Assembly: GCF_020071995.1 (NCBI RefSeq)
Contig: NZ_JABWTK010000004.1
Span: forward strand, 1-64,000
Reading direction: 5' to 3'
From: Planococcus chinensis
Lineage (GTDB): Bacteria > Bacillota > Bacilli > Bacillales_A > Planococcaceae
DNA length: 64,000 nt
This document shows positions 50,843 to 61,041 of the stretch, piece by piece. The position numbers and the translations under genes were made by a program. Every line of letters begins with the position of its first letter. The stretch's first letter is position 1. The notes under the pieces were generated by a model. The model was not told the origin of the DNA. It made no database searches and saw only the letters and a program-made list of their open reading frames with translations.

Positions 50843-51781
50843 ATGAACAGTCAAATCATCGACACAATTAAACAGTATGAAACCATTGTGATCCATCGCC
50901 ACGTGCGTCCGGACCCCGATGCATACGGCTCCCAGCTTGGCCTGAAATACTTGCTGCAGCACAATTATCCAAAAAAGCGGATCCTGGCAGCTGGAGAACA
51001 TGACACCACGCTTGATTTTATGGATTTTCCGGATGTTGTCCAGGACGCTGATTTTGAAGGCGCTCTTGTCATCGTCACAGACACCGCCAACACGGAACGG
51101 GTAGACGATCAGCGCTACGCCAACGGAGCTAAAATCATTAAAATCGATCATCACCCGAACGACGATGCATACGGGGATATTTTATGGGTGGATACCAATG
51201 CCAGTTCTGCTTCGGAATTGATCTACGAATTGTTTACATACGGACAGGAACAGGAGAATTGGACAATGCCCGATTCGGCTGCACGGCTCCTGTATGCGGG
51301 AATTATCGGAGACACCGGCCGATTCCTGTTTCCGAGCACGACCCAAAAGACATTTGCAGTGGCAGGAGAGTTGATCAAATCCAATTTTGACCGAAACGAG
51401 CTTCACAACGGTATGTATGAGATGGACCGCAATCTGCTTCATCTGCAAGGCTATATTTATCAGAACTTTGTGATGGATGACAGCGGCGCCGCTTATGTGA
51501 AAATCACATTGGATGTCTTGAAGGAATTCGAAGTGACAGCGAGCGAGACTTCGTTGCTTGTTGGTTCACTCGGCAATGTGAAAGGCTTAAAAGCATGGGT
51601 CATCTTTATAGAAGAAGAAACTGAGATCCGCGTACGGCTTCGCTCCAAAGGCCCCGTCATCAATGGATTGGCAAAAGAATTTGGAGGCGGTGGCCATCCG
51701 ATGGCTTCTGGCGCTACAGCGTATTCCTGGGAAGAAGCGGACCGCGTAATTGAGCGGCTGATTGAAATTTGCGCATCTTAA
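50843..51781 (+). CDS. nrnA: bifunctional oligoribonuclease and pAp phosphatase NrnA
   Basis: 312 residues of the DHH/DHHA1 family. Metal sites are HRHVRPDPDAYGSQ (near 18-31), TDTANTERVDD (near 77), DHHPNDDAYGD (DHH motif near 99) and GDTGRFLF (near 155). The DHHA1 motif is GGGGHPMASGA near 283. It degrades 2-5 nt RNA fragments and converts pAp to AMP. CGGAGGA stands before ATG 50843. dnaE follows 16 bases later; B. subtilis has ytrH and ytrI in between, which are missing here. Confidence 0.95.
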   Translation: MNSQIIDTIKQYETIVIHRHVRPDPDAYGSQLGLKYLLQHNYPKKRILAAGEHDTTLDFMDFPDVVQDADFEGALVIVTDTANTERVDDQRYANGAKIIKIDHHPNDDAYGDILWVDTNASSASELIYELFTYGQEQENWTMPDSAARLLYAGIIGDTGRFLFPSTTQKTFAVAGELIKSNFDRNELHNGMYEMDRNLLHLQGYIYQNFVMDDSGAAYVKITLDVLKEFEVTASETSLLVGSLGNVKGLKAWVIFIEEETEIRVRLRSKGPVINGLAKEFGGGGHPMASGATAYSWEEADRVIERLIEICAS

Positions 51782-51797
51782 AAAAGGAGGGATCAAG

Positions 51798-54700
51798 TTG
51801 TCAATGGTTTATCCGCATATAAGCACATCGGCTGATCTGCTGAAAAGCACGGTGCGCCTTGACGAACTTTTCCCTTTTCTAATGGAACAAGGGACGGCAT
51901 CAGCTGCCATCGTCAACACAAAATTATATGGCATCCTTCCTTTTTGGGAAGCTTGCCGAAAGGCCGGCATCCATGGGGTGGTCGGCCTTTCCACGTTTAT
52001 CGAATTTGAAGAGCAGGAGTATCCGGTCGTGCTCTATGCCCAAACCAATCAGGGCTACAAGAATTTATTGAAAATCAGCAGTGCTTTGTCAACCCGGGAT
52101 AAAACCGCCTTGCCGGAATCCTGGTTGAAGGCGTATCGCGGCGGGCTCCTGTGTGTGATTCCGAATAAAACAGAATGGACCTTAACGGACCGAAGTGAAG
52201 TTTTTGGATTCGTAAAAGCCATTTTTGGGGAGTTTTGCTTTGGCAGCATTGAACGGCCCGGCGGCGAGCGGAGGGCTGAAGAAGACGGTTTTGCTGCTCA
52301 ATGCGTGCAGTACAATATGCAAATCATGGCTACGCAGGAAAGCCGGTACATGCAGGAAGCGGATGCTTTTGCGTTTGAAGTGGCATCAGCCATTGGCCAA
52401 GGTTTGAAAATGAACGATGAACAGCGGAAACGTCCGGAACATACAAAAGCTTATGTGCCCTCGGGAGAAGAATTCAATTCCTGGTTTTCTTCAAATCCTG
52501 AATGGCTGGAAGAAACAAAGAAAATGCTCAAAAGCTGCCAGGTTAGCATTCCGATGAATCAGCAATTGCTGCCGGTTTATCCGCTGCCTGAAAATACGGA
52601 CCGCAAGGCTTACATCTGGGAGCTTTGCCAAAAGGGGCTGAAAGAGCGCGTTCCGAAGTATACGAAAGCCTATACCGAGCGCCTTCGGTATGAATTATCC
52701 GTCATCAGCAATATGGGCTATATCGATTATTTCCTGATTGTAGCGGACTTTATGAAGTTTGCCCGGGACAACGGCATCTTAACGGGGCCGGGACGGGGGT
52801 CGTCGGCAAGTTCGCTTGTCGCCTATTCGCTTCAGATTACGGACGTTGACCCGCTCGAACACGGCTTATTGTTCGAGCGGTTCTTGAATCCGGAACGGGT
52901 GACGCTGCCGGATATCGACATCGATTTCGCCGATCACCGTCGGCACGAAGTGGTGGAATACGTAGCAGAAAAATACGGCGATGTGCGCACCGCCCAAATC
53001 ATCACATTCGGAACGTTATCGGCAAAAGCGGTTGCCCGCGACACAGCCCGCGTGTTCGGTTTTGAAGCGGAAGAGCTTGAAGCCATTTCCAAAATGATTC
53101 CGAGCCGGATCGGCACTACTTTGAGGTCTGCCTTAAAAGAGTCGCCTGCACTGAATGACTGGATAGTCCAAAAAGAAGAACGCAAATCGTGGTTCAAAAC
53201 AGCCTTGAAATTGGAAGGCTTGCCGCGCCATGCTTCCACCCATGCAGCGGGCGTTATTTTAAGCCCGACGCCGCTGGTCGAGCATGTACCGATTGAAAAA
53301 GGCAGCGAAGGTATTTTCATCACGCAATGGCCGATGGGGGAACTTGAAGCGGTTGGGTTGTTGAAGATGGATTTTCTGGGTCTCCGGAATTTAACGATAC
53401 TCGAACAAATCCGGAAACTTGTCTATTTGGATACGAAAAAACGCATCGATTACCGCAGCCTTCCGTTGGATGACGATAAAACCTATGCCTTGCTAGCTGC
53501 AATGGACACGACAGGGATCTTCCAGCTGGAATCGGACGGCATGCGCCGCGCACTCCAGCAAATCCGCCCGACGGCGTTCGGGGATATCGTGGCAGTCAAT
53601 GCCTTGTTCCGTCCGGGCCCGATGGAATTTATTCCACTGTATGCGAGACGAAAGCATAAACAGGAGCGTGTCGATTATGTCCACCCGATTCTGGAGCCGA
53701 TCTTAAGCGAAACTTATGGCGTCATTGTTTATCAGGAGCAAATCATGCAGATTGCTGCCCGCATGGCAGGATTTTCGCTTGGAGAAGCCGATTTGCTGCG
53801 CCGGGCAGTCAGCAAGAAAAAGCGGGAAATCCTGGACGAGGAGCGGCTGCATTTCACGAGCGGCGCCACCGCCAAGGGCTTTACGGAAGAAGCTGCAACG
53901 GAAGTGTATAACCTGATTGTCCGATTCGCCGATTACGGCTTTCCGAAAAGCCACGCGGTTGCCTATAGCATGATCTCTTATCAACTGGCCTATATGAAAA
54001 CGCATTATGCGGTGTACTTTTACGCAGCCATCCTTGCGAACAGTGCGGGCAATGCTGAAAAGACGCAGCAATTGCTGCAGGAAATAAAAGATAAGAATAT
54101 CGGCTTGCTGCCGCCTTCCGTACAGCGCAGTTTCCATTCCTATTCGGTGGAAGAGGGCCGAATCCGGGTAGGGCTGAATTCAGTGAAAGGCGTTCCGGGA
54201 AGCGCCGTCAAAGTGCTGCTGGAAGCACGGAAAGAAGGGCCTTTTTCGAGCATGTTCGATATCGCGGAACGTATTTCCGCAATCCACTTTACCCGCAAGG
54301 CATTTGAGCCGCTGATCAAAGCGGGAGCGCTGGACGATTTCGGCCTGGACCGCGCGGTGCTGCTTGCCTCACTCGACAGCGCCATCAAGCATGCTGAACT
54401 TGTTAAACCGAATGAGGAGCCAGGGTTGTTCGATGAAATGGGCTCCAGTTTCATGAAACCGAAATATGCCAAAGCTTCGCCGATTCCGGAGAATTTGAAA
54501 CTGGATTTTGAAAAAGAAGTTCTCGGCTTTTATTTGTCCACTCATCCCATTGCCCGTGAAAAAGAAAAGCGCGGCAAAAAGTATGCCGAGATGCGCAGCC
54601 TGAAGAATATCAAAGACCGGCAGCCAGTGGCGGTTCTTGGCATGGTGGAAGAAGTCAAACGGATCCGCACGAAAAAAGGGGACGCCATGGCGTTCGTCAA

Positions 54701-54860
54701 CTTGCAGGATGAAACCGGTCCTGCTTCTGTTACCTTGTTCCCAAAAGAGTACGCCAAATACAACGCGCTGCTCGAACCGCATGCCGTTCTGGAAGTCCAA
54801 GGAGCGATTGAAAACCGCAACAACAAAAGTTCAATCATCTGCAAATCGATAGAAGAATAA
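51798..54860 (+). CDS. dnaE: DNA polymerase III alpha subunit, DnaE type
   Basis: 1020 residues: N-terminal PHP domain (about 1-200), palm-fingers, helix-hairpin-helix and C-terminal OB domain (DRQPVAVLGMVEEVKRIRTK onward). Catalytic aspartates are in PDIDIDFAD, with GRGSSASSLVAYSL and CKPTS-like QLESDGMRRALQQI conserved. The PHP domain looks eroded: the usual HVHS-type metal motif reads YPHISTSADLL. It ends shortly after the OB strand (KSSIICKSIEE), shorter than B. subtilis DnaE (1115). TTG 51798 is chosen for AAGGAGG 7 bases before. Makes lagging-strand primer extensions with PolC in low-GC Gram-positives. Confidence 0.94.
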   Translation: MSMVYPHISTSADLLKSTVRLDELFPFLMEQGTASAAIVNTKLYGILPFWEACRKAGIHGVVGLSTFIEFEEQEYPVVLYAQTNQGYKNLLKISSALSTRDKTALPESWLKAYRGGLLCVIPNKTEWTLTDRSEVFGFVKAIFGEFCFGSIERPGGERRAEEDGFAAQCVQYNMQIMATQESRYMQEADAFAFEVASAIGQGLKMNDEQRKRPEHTKAYVPSGEEFNSWFSSNPEWLEETKKMLKSCQVSIPMNQQLLPVYPLPENTDRKAYIWELCQKGLKERVPKYTKAYTERLRYELSVISNMGYIDYFLIVADFMKFARDNGILTGPGRGSSASSLVAYSLQITDVDPLEHGLLFERFLNPERVTLPDIDIDFADHRRHEVVEYVAEKYGDVRTAQIITFGTLSAKAVARDTARVFGFEAEELEAISKMIPSRIGTTLRSALKESPALNDWIVQKEERKSWFKTALKLEGLPRHASTHAAGVILSPTPLVEHVPIEKGSEGIFITQWPMGELEAVGLLKMDFLGLRNLTILEQIRKLVYLDTKKRIDYRSLPLDDDKTYALLAAMDTTGIFQLESDGMRRALQQIRPTAFGDIVAVNALFRPGPMEFIPLYARRKHKQERVDYVHPILEPILSETYGVIVYQEQIMQIAARMAGFSLGEADLLRRAVSKKKREILDEERLHFTSGATAKGFTEEAATEVYNLIVRFADYGFPKSHAVAYSMISYQLAYMKTHYAVYFYAAILANSAGNAEKTQQLLQEIKDKNIGLLPPSVQRSFHSYSVEEGRIRVGLNSVKGVPGSAVKVLLEARKEGPFSSMFDIAERISAIHFTRKAFEPLIKAGALDDFGLDRAVLLASLDSAIKHAELVKPNEEPGLFDEMGSSFMKPKYAKASPIPENLKLDFEKEVLGFYLSTHPIAREKEKRGKKYAEMRSLKNIKDRQPVAVLGMVEEVKRIRTKKGDAMAFVNLQDETGPASVTLFPKEYAKYNALLEPHAVLEVQGAIENRNNKSSIICKSIEE

Positions 54861-54882
54861 CTTGGGACAGACAAAAGACTGC

Positions 54883-54923
54883 ATACAAACTCATGGCAAT
54901 GAGCTTGTTTTGCAGTCTTTTTG
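54883..54923 (+). terminator. terminator of nrnA-dnaE
   Basis: An AGACTGCA / TGCAGTCT outer stem with an inner CTCAT / ATGAG stem, followed by TTTTT. Confidence 0.87.
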
Positions 54924-55046
54924 TTGTTGGAATAGTGCGTCTTTTTTCCGCTGAATCCCTTTATTCATGGCATTCTTCGTTTTTCTTCAAAGAATCGTAT
55001 TTTTTTCTTTACGAGAGCCGAAAAGTTTTGTATCCTTTAACTTACG

Positions 55047-55061
55047 AGTGGCCAGACCACT
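55047..55061. promoter_or_regulatory. candidate FadR/GntR-type operator
   Basis: AGTGGCCAGACCACT is a perfect 5-bp inverted repeat with 5-base centre. Its core TGGCCAGACCA differs from the E. coli FadR core TGGTCCGACCA at two positions. It lies about 30 bases before the gntR gene and just after a weak promoter (TTTACG, 17 bases, TATCCT ending near 55036). Confidence 0.55.
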
Positions 55062-55090
55062 TTCAAATTAATGGAAACTGAGGAGCGATC

Positions 55091-55744
55091 ATGAATCAAC
55101 CAAAGCGATATTTAGATATAGTCAGCGATATTCGTGATATGATCCGACGGGAGAAAATCCGTCCGGGTGACCGCATTCCATCAGAAAGAGAATTGGCTGA
55201 AACTTTGCAGGTGGGAAGATCTACACTGCGGGAAGCGCTGCGCAGTTTGGAATTGCTTGGATTGATCGAAACGCGCCGAGGAGAAGGCACGTTTTTGTCA
55301 GACCACCGCAACCACAAATTAGTAGAAGTTTTATCCACATTCATCCTGCAGGACAATCAATCACAGGAAGATGTGTGGGAAACGAGGCTTATGCACGAAG
55401 TGGCCGCCATCCGGTTGATTTGCCAGAACGAAGCGCTTGACGGCATTCGAGTGTGGGACAGCTTTCGAAAGAAGCTGGAAAGTGAAGAAAATATACTTCG
55501 AGAAGACTTTGTCCGGGAAGTCATGGTACTTTCAGGCAATCGTTTATCTTTGAAAATATGGTTTTTATTGCAGCAATACAGCGGTAATCCTTATGCAGAA
55601 GCTGTTTCCGGCCCGGAAAAAGAACTCCTGAAGCCGATTTTATCGGCGCTGGAGCAGCGAGATACAGAGTTAGCCGTCCAATCCTTCAAATCGTGGAGCG
55701 GATGGATACAAAAGAGGAGAATGCAAAATGGCGATGATTCGTGA
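55091..55744 (+). CDS. GntR-family (FadR subfamily) transcriptional regulator
   Basis: 217 residues. Winged-helix domain at about 8-75 ([20 protein letters not shown], then [20 protein letters not shown]) and an all-helical FCD-like domain from about 95 ([20 protein letters not shown]). GAGGAG stands 6 bases before the ATG. Its end overlaps accD by 17 bases, so it is the first gene of a gntR-accD-accA unit and likely tunes malonyl-CoA supply. In B. subtilis this place is held by the malic enzyme gene ytsJ. The effector is unknown (acyl-CoA or a carboxylate would suit the family). Confidence 0.85.
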   Translation: MNQPKRYLDIVSDIRDMIRREKIRPGDRIPSERELAETLQVGRSTLREALRSLELLGLIETRRGEGTFLSDHRNHKLVEVLSTFILQDNQSQEDVWETRLMHEVAAIRLICQNEALDGIRVWDSFRKKLESEENILREDFVREVMVLSGNRLSLKIWFLLQQYSGNPYAEAVSGPEKELLKPILSALEQRDTELAVQSFKSWSGWIQKRRMQNGDDS

Positions 55745-56600
55745 GATTTTTAAACGAAATAAAGACAAAAAAGAAACGACGATTCCTACAAAAAAAGCAA
55801 AAGACGTTCCAGAAGGCTTAATGACAAAATGTCCTTCATGCAAGCATATTACGCTGACGAAAGAATTGGCTAAACTTCATAAAGTCTGCCCGAAATGCGA
55901 CCATCATTTTAAAATGACGGCGCATGAACGAGTGGAAAGCTTGTTGGATGAAGAGTCGTTCACTTCAATGGATGATCATTTGAAGACGGAAAATCCTTTA
56001 GGCTTCCCGGGGTACACGGAAAAAATCAATTCCGACAGCGAAAAAACCGGATTGAATGAAGCGGTATTGACGGGTTCAGGCAAATTGAAAGGCCAGGAAG
56101 TGATTGTGGCGATTATGGATTCCCATTTCCGTATGGGATCCATGGGATCGGTTGTCGGCGAAAAAATTACGCGGGCCATCGAGGCAGCCACGAAACAACG
56201 GTTGCCGTTCATCATCTTTACGGCGAGCGGCGGTGCGCGCATGCAGGAAGGTGTGCTGTCACTGATGCAAATGGCCAAAACAAGTGTGGCGCTGAAACGC
56301 CACAGCAACGAAGGGCTATTGTTCATCTCCGTTCTGACACACCCGACAACAGGCGGCGTTTCTGCAAGTTTCGCTTCTGTTGGAGACATCAATATTGCAG
56401 AGCCGAAAGCATTGATCGGATTCGCCGGACGCCGCGTTATTGAACAGACGGTCCGGGAGAAACTGCCTGAAAACTTCCAAACTGCAGAGTTTCTGTTGGA
56501 ACACGGCCAATTGGATGCCGTCGTGCACCGGAACGACATGCAGGCGACATTGTCGACACTTGTGCGTTTGCACACAAAGGGGGCACAACAGAATGCCTAA
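55728..56600 (+). CDS. accD: acetyl-CoA carboxylase carboxyltransferase subunit beta
   Basis: 290 residues. A zinc ribbon (C35, C38, C54, C57: CPSCKH and CPKCDHH) is followed by the crotonase-type transferase domain ([12 protein letters not shown] near 165; [27 protein letters not shown]). With AccA it moves the carboxyl from biotin to acetyl-CoA, giving malonyl-CoA for fatty acid synthesis. GAGGAG precedes the ATG inside the gntR gene. Overlaps accA by 8 bases, coupling the two subunits. Confidence 0.96.
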   Translation: MAMIREIFKRNKDKKETTIPTKKAKDVPEGLMTKCPSCKHITLTKELAKLHKVCPKCDHHFKMTAHERVESLLDEESFTSMDDHLKTENPLGFPGYTEKINSDSEKTGLNEAVLTGSGKLKGQEVIVAIMDSHFRMGSMGSVVGEKITRAIEAATKQRLPFIIFTASGGARMQEGVLSLMQMAKTSVALKRHSNEGLLFISVLTHPTTGGVSASFASVGDINIAEPKALIGFAGRRVIEQTVREKLPENFQTAEFLLEHGQLDAVVHRNDMQATLSTLVRLHTKGAQQNA

Positions 56601-57564
56601 AACGAAAACAGCTCCGAAAGCCATGGGATTTGAAGAGCCGCTGATCCAGCTGCGCCAAAAAATTGAAGAGCTGAAAGACTATACGAAAACAGCTGACGTG
56701 GATTTAAGTTCGGAGATTCAGAGCCTGGAAGAGCGTTTATCCAAGCTTGAGAACGATATTTACGAAAATATGAAGCCGTGGGACCGTGTCCAAGTGGCGC
56801 GCCATCCGGAACGTCCGACCACGCTCGACTATATTCCGTTTCTGTTCGAAGATTTTATTGAACTGCACGGCGACCGGCTTTACGGAGACGACGAAGCCAT
56901 CGTCGGCGGCATTGCTTCGTTTCATGGACAGCCGGTGACAGTGATCGGCCATCAGCGCGGCAAGGCGACAAAAGAAAATATCCGCCGCAATTTCGGGATG
57001 CCGCATCCGGAAGGTTACCGGAAAGCACTTCGTTTGATGAAGCAGGCTGAGAAATTCAAGCGTCCGATCATTTGCCTGATTGACACAAAAGGTGCATATC
57101 CGGGTAAAGCGGCAGAAGAGCGCGGCCAAAGCGAAGCGATTGCACGCAATCTCGTGGAGATGGCAGGCCTTGAAGTGCCGGTCATTTCAATCGTAATTGG
57201 CGAAGGCGGAAGCGGCGGCGCGTTGGCGCTTGGCGTCGGCAATCACATTTTGATGCTTGAAAACTCAACCTTCTCCGTTATTTCACCGGAAGGCGCTGCT
57301 TCGATTCTCTGGAAAGATTCAGCACTTGCACAAACGGCTGCAGAAGCGATGAAAATTACGGCACCTGATTTGCTGGAAATGAAAATCATTGAACGGATGA
57401 TCACAGAAGTCCGGGGCGGTGCTCATCACGACTACGCAAAACAGGCCGGATTTATCGGGGAGTCCATCAAAGAGTCATTGGATGAATTAAACGGATTGTC
57501 TGGCCAGGAACTGATCGATCAGCGTTACGAAAAATTCAAATCAATCGGCATTTTCAGCGAATAA
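56593..57564 (+). CDS. accA: acetyl-CoA carboxylase carboxyltransferase subunit alpha
   Basis: 323 residues, usual length. The N-terminal helical part (to about 80) is followed by the transferase core: [57 protein letters not shown] and [17 protein letters not shown]. Forms an alpha2beta2 complex with AccD. The start at 56593 overlaps the accD stop. The biotin carboxylase and carrier (accC, accB) are elsewhere, as usual in Bacillales. A terminator separates it from pfkA. Confidence 0.97.
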   Translation: MPKTKTAPKAMGFEEPLIQLRQKIEELKDYTKTADVDLSSEIQSLEERLSKLENDIYENMKPWDRVQVARHPERPTTLDYIPFLFEDFIELHGDRLYGDDEAIVGGIASFHGQPVTVIGHQRGKATKENIRRNFGMPHPEGYRKALRLMKQAEKFKRPIICLIDTKGAYPGKAAEERGQSEAIARNLVEMAGLEVPVISIVIGEGGSGGALALGVGNHILMLENSTFSVISPEGAASILWKDSALAQTAAEAMKITAPDLLEMKIIERMITEVRGGAHHDYAKQAGFIGESIKESLDELNGLSGQELIDQRYEKFKSIGIFSE

Positions 57565-57565
57565 A

Positions 57566-57590
57566 GAAACCGCCCCGGCGGTTTCTTTTT
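57566..57590 (+). terminator. terminator of gntR-accDA
   Basis: Stem GAAACCGCC / GGCGGTTTC with a 2-base loop, followed by TTTTT; likely leaves some read-through into pfkA. Confidence 0.85.
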
Positions 57591-57598
57591 GCGTGTTT

Positions 57599-57627
57599 TT
57601 GACAAAATAAAATCTTAATGGAAGAAT
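57599..57627 (+). promoter_or_regulatory. promoter of pfkA-pyk
   Basis: A consensus TTGACA (57599-57604), 17 bases, and a weak AAGAAT (57622-57627). Confidence 0.6.
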
Positions 57628-57680
57628 TGTGTTTTCAAGACTGACAGGTGGGAAGCCACATGGTAAGGTGAAAAGAGTAA

Positions 57681-58664
<984 letters not shown>

Positions 58665-58686
58665 TAAGTCAAATGGAGTGAGTATA

Positions 58687-60447
58687 TTGAGAAAAACAAA
58701 AATCGTTTGTACAATTGGTCCGGCAAGTGAAACCCCGGAATTACTGGAATCATTAATTGAAGCTGGGATGAACGTGGCCCGCTTGAATTTTTCGCACGGC
58801 AGCCATGAAGAACATGCATTGCGCATTCAACGCATCCGTGAAGCATCGAAAAAAACAGGGAAAATTATTGGGATTCTGCTTGATACCAAGGGACCTGAAA
58901 TCCGCACACATAACATGGAGAACAACGGAGTTGAACTGGTTACAGGGCAATCCATTGCCATTTCCATGACGGAAGTGCTGGGAACAAATGAATTGTTCTC
59001 TATTACTTATGGCCAACTGATTGAAGACGTGAACGAAGGATCCATCATCTTGCTAGATGACGGGTTGATTGAACTCCGTGTAACCGGCATCGATAAAGAA
59101 AAAGGCTTGATCCATACTTACGTGGAAAATGCCGGAACCCTTAAAAGCAAAAAAGGCGTCAACGTACCAGGCGTTTCTGTGCAATTGCCAGGAATTACGG
59201 AAAAAGACGCCCAAGATATTCTTTTCGGCATCGAACAAGGCGTAGATTTCATCGCTGCTTCTTTTGTCAGAAGATCATCTGACGTGATGGAAATCCGTGA
59301 ACTTCTGGAAAACAATAACGGTTCGCATATCCAAATCATTCCGAAAATCGAAAACCAGGAAGGCGTTGACAATATTGACGACATCCTGATGATTTCCGAT
59401 GGTTTAATGGTAGCACGCGGCGACCTTGGCGTTGAGATTCCGGCGGAAGTTGTTCCTTTGGTTCAAAAATCGCTGATTGAGAAATGCAACAGCGCCGGCA
59501 AACCGGTAATCACTGCCACTCAAATGCTCGATTCCATGCAGCGCAACCCGCGCCCGACACGTGCAGAAGCAAGTGACGTAGCGAACGCCATTTTTGACGG
59601 CACGGATGCCATCATGCTTTCTGGAGAAACGGCAGCCGGCCTTTATCCAGTTGAATCGGTTGAAACGATGCACCGCATTGCGATGACGACTGAGGATGCA
59701 TTGAATTATAAACAAATCGTTTCTACACGCAGAAAAGAAAAAGAATCAAACATGACGGAAGCGATTGGCCAAGCCGTTGCTTACACAGCTTTGAACTTGA
59801 AAGTGAAAGCGATCATCGCACCGACGGAAAGCGGACATACAGCAAGAATGATCTCGAAATACCGTCCGGGCGTCATGATTATCGCAGTTACATCTGCAGA
59901 TATCGCTTCCCGTAAACTGACGCTTGTATGGGGTGTTCAGCCGATCGTCGGTTCTAAAGTCCATTCGACCGATGAATTGCTTGAAAATGCAGTGGATGAA
60001 AGCTTGAAGCACCATTTTGTAAAACATGGTGATTTAGTTGTCATCACGGCAGGTGTACCGGTCGGCCAGGCAGGTACAACCAACTTGATGAAAGTGCATT
60101 TAATCGGCGACAGCATTGCCAAAGGGCAAGGCATCGGCAAAACGGTTGCGATGGGCAAAACTTTGGTTGTCAGAAATGCTGAACAAGCTTTGGCTGCAGA
60201 TACTCAAGGGAAAATCATCGTAACCATCGGGACAGACCGTGAAATGATGCCGGCAATTGAAAAATGTGCGGGCATTGTGACAGAAGAAGGCGGATTGACG
60301 AGCCATGCGGCGGTTGTCGGTTTAAGCCTTGGGATTCCGGTAATTGTCGGTGTTACGAATGCGACAGGAATGATCGAGAATGATTACGATATTACGATTG
60401 ATGCCGAAACCGGCATTATTTACCACGGCCACGCCAGCGTCTTGTAA
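58687..60447 (+). CDS. pyk: pyruvate kinase with C-terminal PEP-utilising domain
   Basis: 586 residues. The TIM-barrel with [44 protein letters not shown] and the [14 protein letters not shown] [11 protein letters not shown] motif, B-domain insert, and an allosteric domain (to about 475) are followed by an extra C-terminal PEP-utiliser phosphohistidine-like domain ([20 protein letters not shown]), typical of Bacillus and Geobacillus enzymes. Start: TTG 58687 (GGAG 8 bases upstream, [12 protein letters not shown] as in B. subtilis); GTG 58678 is the alternative. Cotranscribed with pfkA. Confidence 0.96.
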   Translation: MRKTKIVCTIGPASETPELLESLIEAGMNVARLNFSHGSHEEHALRIQRIREASKKTGKIIGILLDTKGPEIRTHNMENNGVELVTGQSIAISMTEVLGTNELFSITYGQLIEDVNEGSIILLDDGLIELRVTGIDKEKGLIHTYVENAGTLKSKKGVNVPGVSVQLPGITEKDAQDILFGIEQGVDFIAASFVRRSSDVMEIRELLENNNGSHIQIIPKIENQEGVDNIDDILMISDGLMVARGDLGVEIPAEVVPLVQKSLIEKCNSAGKPVITATQMLDSMQRNPRPTRAEASDVANAIFDGTDAIMLSGETAAGLYPVESVETMHRIAMTTEDALNYKQIVSTRRKEKESNMTEAIGQAVAYTALNLKVKAIIAPTESGHTARMISKYRPGVMIIAVTSADIASRKLTLVWGVQPIVGSKVHSTDELLENAVDESLKHHFVKHGDLVVITAGVPVGQAGTTNLMKVHLIGDSIAKGQGIGKTVAMGKTLVVRNAEQALAADTQGKIIVTIGTDREMMPAIEKCAGIVTEEGGLTSHAAVVGLSLGIPVIVGVTNATGMIENDYDITIDAETGIIYHGHASVL

Positions 60448-60473
60448 AACAACTCAGGAGGTTCAACCGAACT

Positions 60474-60857
60474 ATGAAATGGTTTTTTACAGCTCTGATT
60501 ATTGTTCCAACACTTGAATTGGCCTTGCTTATCTGGGCCGGAGGAAAAATCGGCTTTTTTCCGACGCTCGCCATCATCATTGTAACCGGGCTTATCGGAG
60601 CTTATCTGGCGAAAAAGCGGGGAGTGAAAGCAATCCATGATATCCAGGATAGCTTCAGCCGCTTCCAGCCGCCGGGAGATCATTTGCTGAACGCCGCTTT
60701 TGTATTAGTGGGCGGCGTCCTGCTTTTGACGCCTGGCTTTATTTCAGATGCAGTCGGCCTTTCCATGCTTTTTAAACCGACCCAGAAATTGTATAAACCG
60801 CTTGTTTTCAAGCTGATTCAAAAAAACATGAAAAACACTCGGGTTATCGTCCGATAA
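60474..60857 (+). CDS. fxsA: FxsA family membrane protein
   Basis: 127 residues with three hydrophobic stretches (about 3-20, 25-48, 73-95) and the conserved LLIWAGGKIGFFPTLAIIIV, TGLIGAYLAKKRG and LLLTPGFISDAVGL motifs. E. coli FxsA affects exclusion of phage T7 by the F plasmid; B. subtilis has ytzA here. AGGAGG stands before the ATG at a rather wide spacing. Follows pyk by 26 bases. The C-terminal charged helix is normal for the family. Confidence 0.88.
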   Translation: MKWFFTALIIVPTLELALLIWAGGKIGFFPTLAIIIVTGLIGAYLAKKRGVKAIHDIQDSFSRFQPPGDHLLNAAFVLVGGVLLLTPGFISDAVGLSMLFKPTQKLYKPLVFKLIQKNMKNTRVIVR

Positions 60858-60865
60858 TCCCGAGT
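60837..60865. terminator. strong hairpin at the end of fxsA
   Basis: ACTCGGGTTATCG pairs with CGATAATCCCGAGT (one bulge); the fxsA stop is inside it. A short T-run begins 11 bases later, so it may be a terminator or an mRNA 3' stabiliser. Confidence 0.6.
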
Positions 60866-60900
60866 GAATTCATCGTTTTTCAGGAAAATTTAATAAAACT

Positions 60901-60940
60901 AAGCGTTTTCATTCACAAATTCTTCAAAGTTGATTATAAT
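60901..60940 (+). promoter_or_regulatory. citZ promoter with cre-like half-site
   Basis: TTCACA (60912-60917), 17 bases, TATAAT (60935-60940). AAGCGTTTTCAT (60901-60912) just upstream matches the right two-thirds of a cre site, overlapping the -35. B. subtilis citZ is repressed by CcpA and CcpC; a CcpC box was not found. Confidence 0.65.
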
Positions 60941-60983
60941 GACAAAGTAAGGAATTTGATTCAGATTTACAAATGATTGAAAA

Positions 60984-61015
60984 CCCATCATTCGGGCTTT
61001 TTTTTTGGAATGATG
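60984..61015 (+). promoter_or_regulatory. two mutually exclusive hairpins in the citZ leader
   Basis: CCC/GGG around ATCATTC (60984-60996) followed by C and T9 is terminator-like; alternatively CATCATTC (60986-60993) pairs perfectly with GAATGATG (61008-61015), which lies beyond the T-run. The two cannot form together. Role as attenuator is speculation. Confidence 0.35.
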
Positions 61016-61041
61016 AATTAGAATAAGAAGGAGCGATTTAT

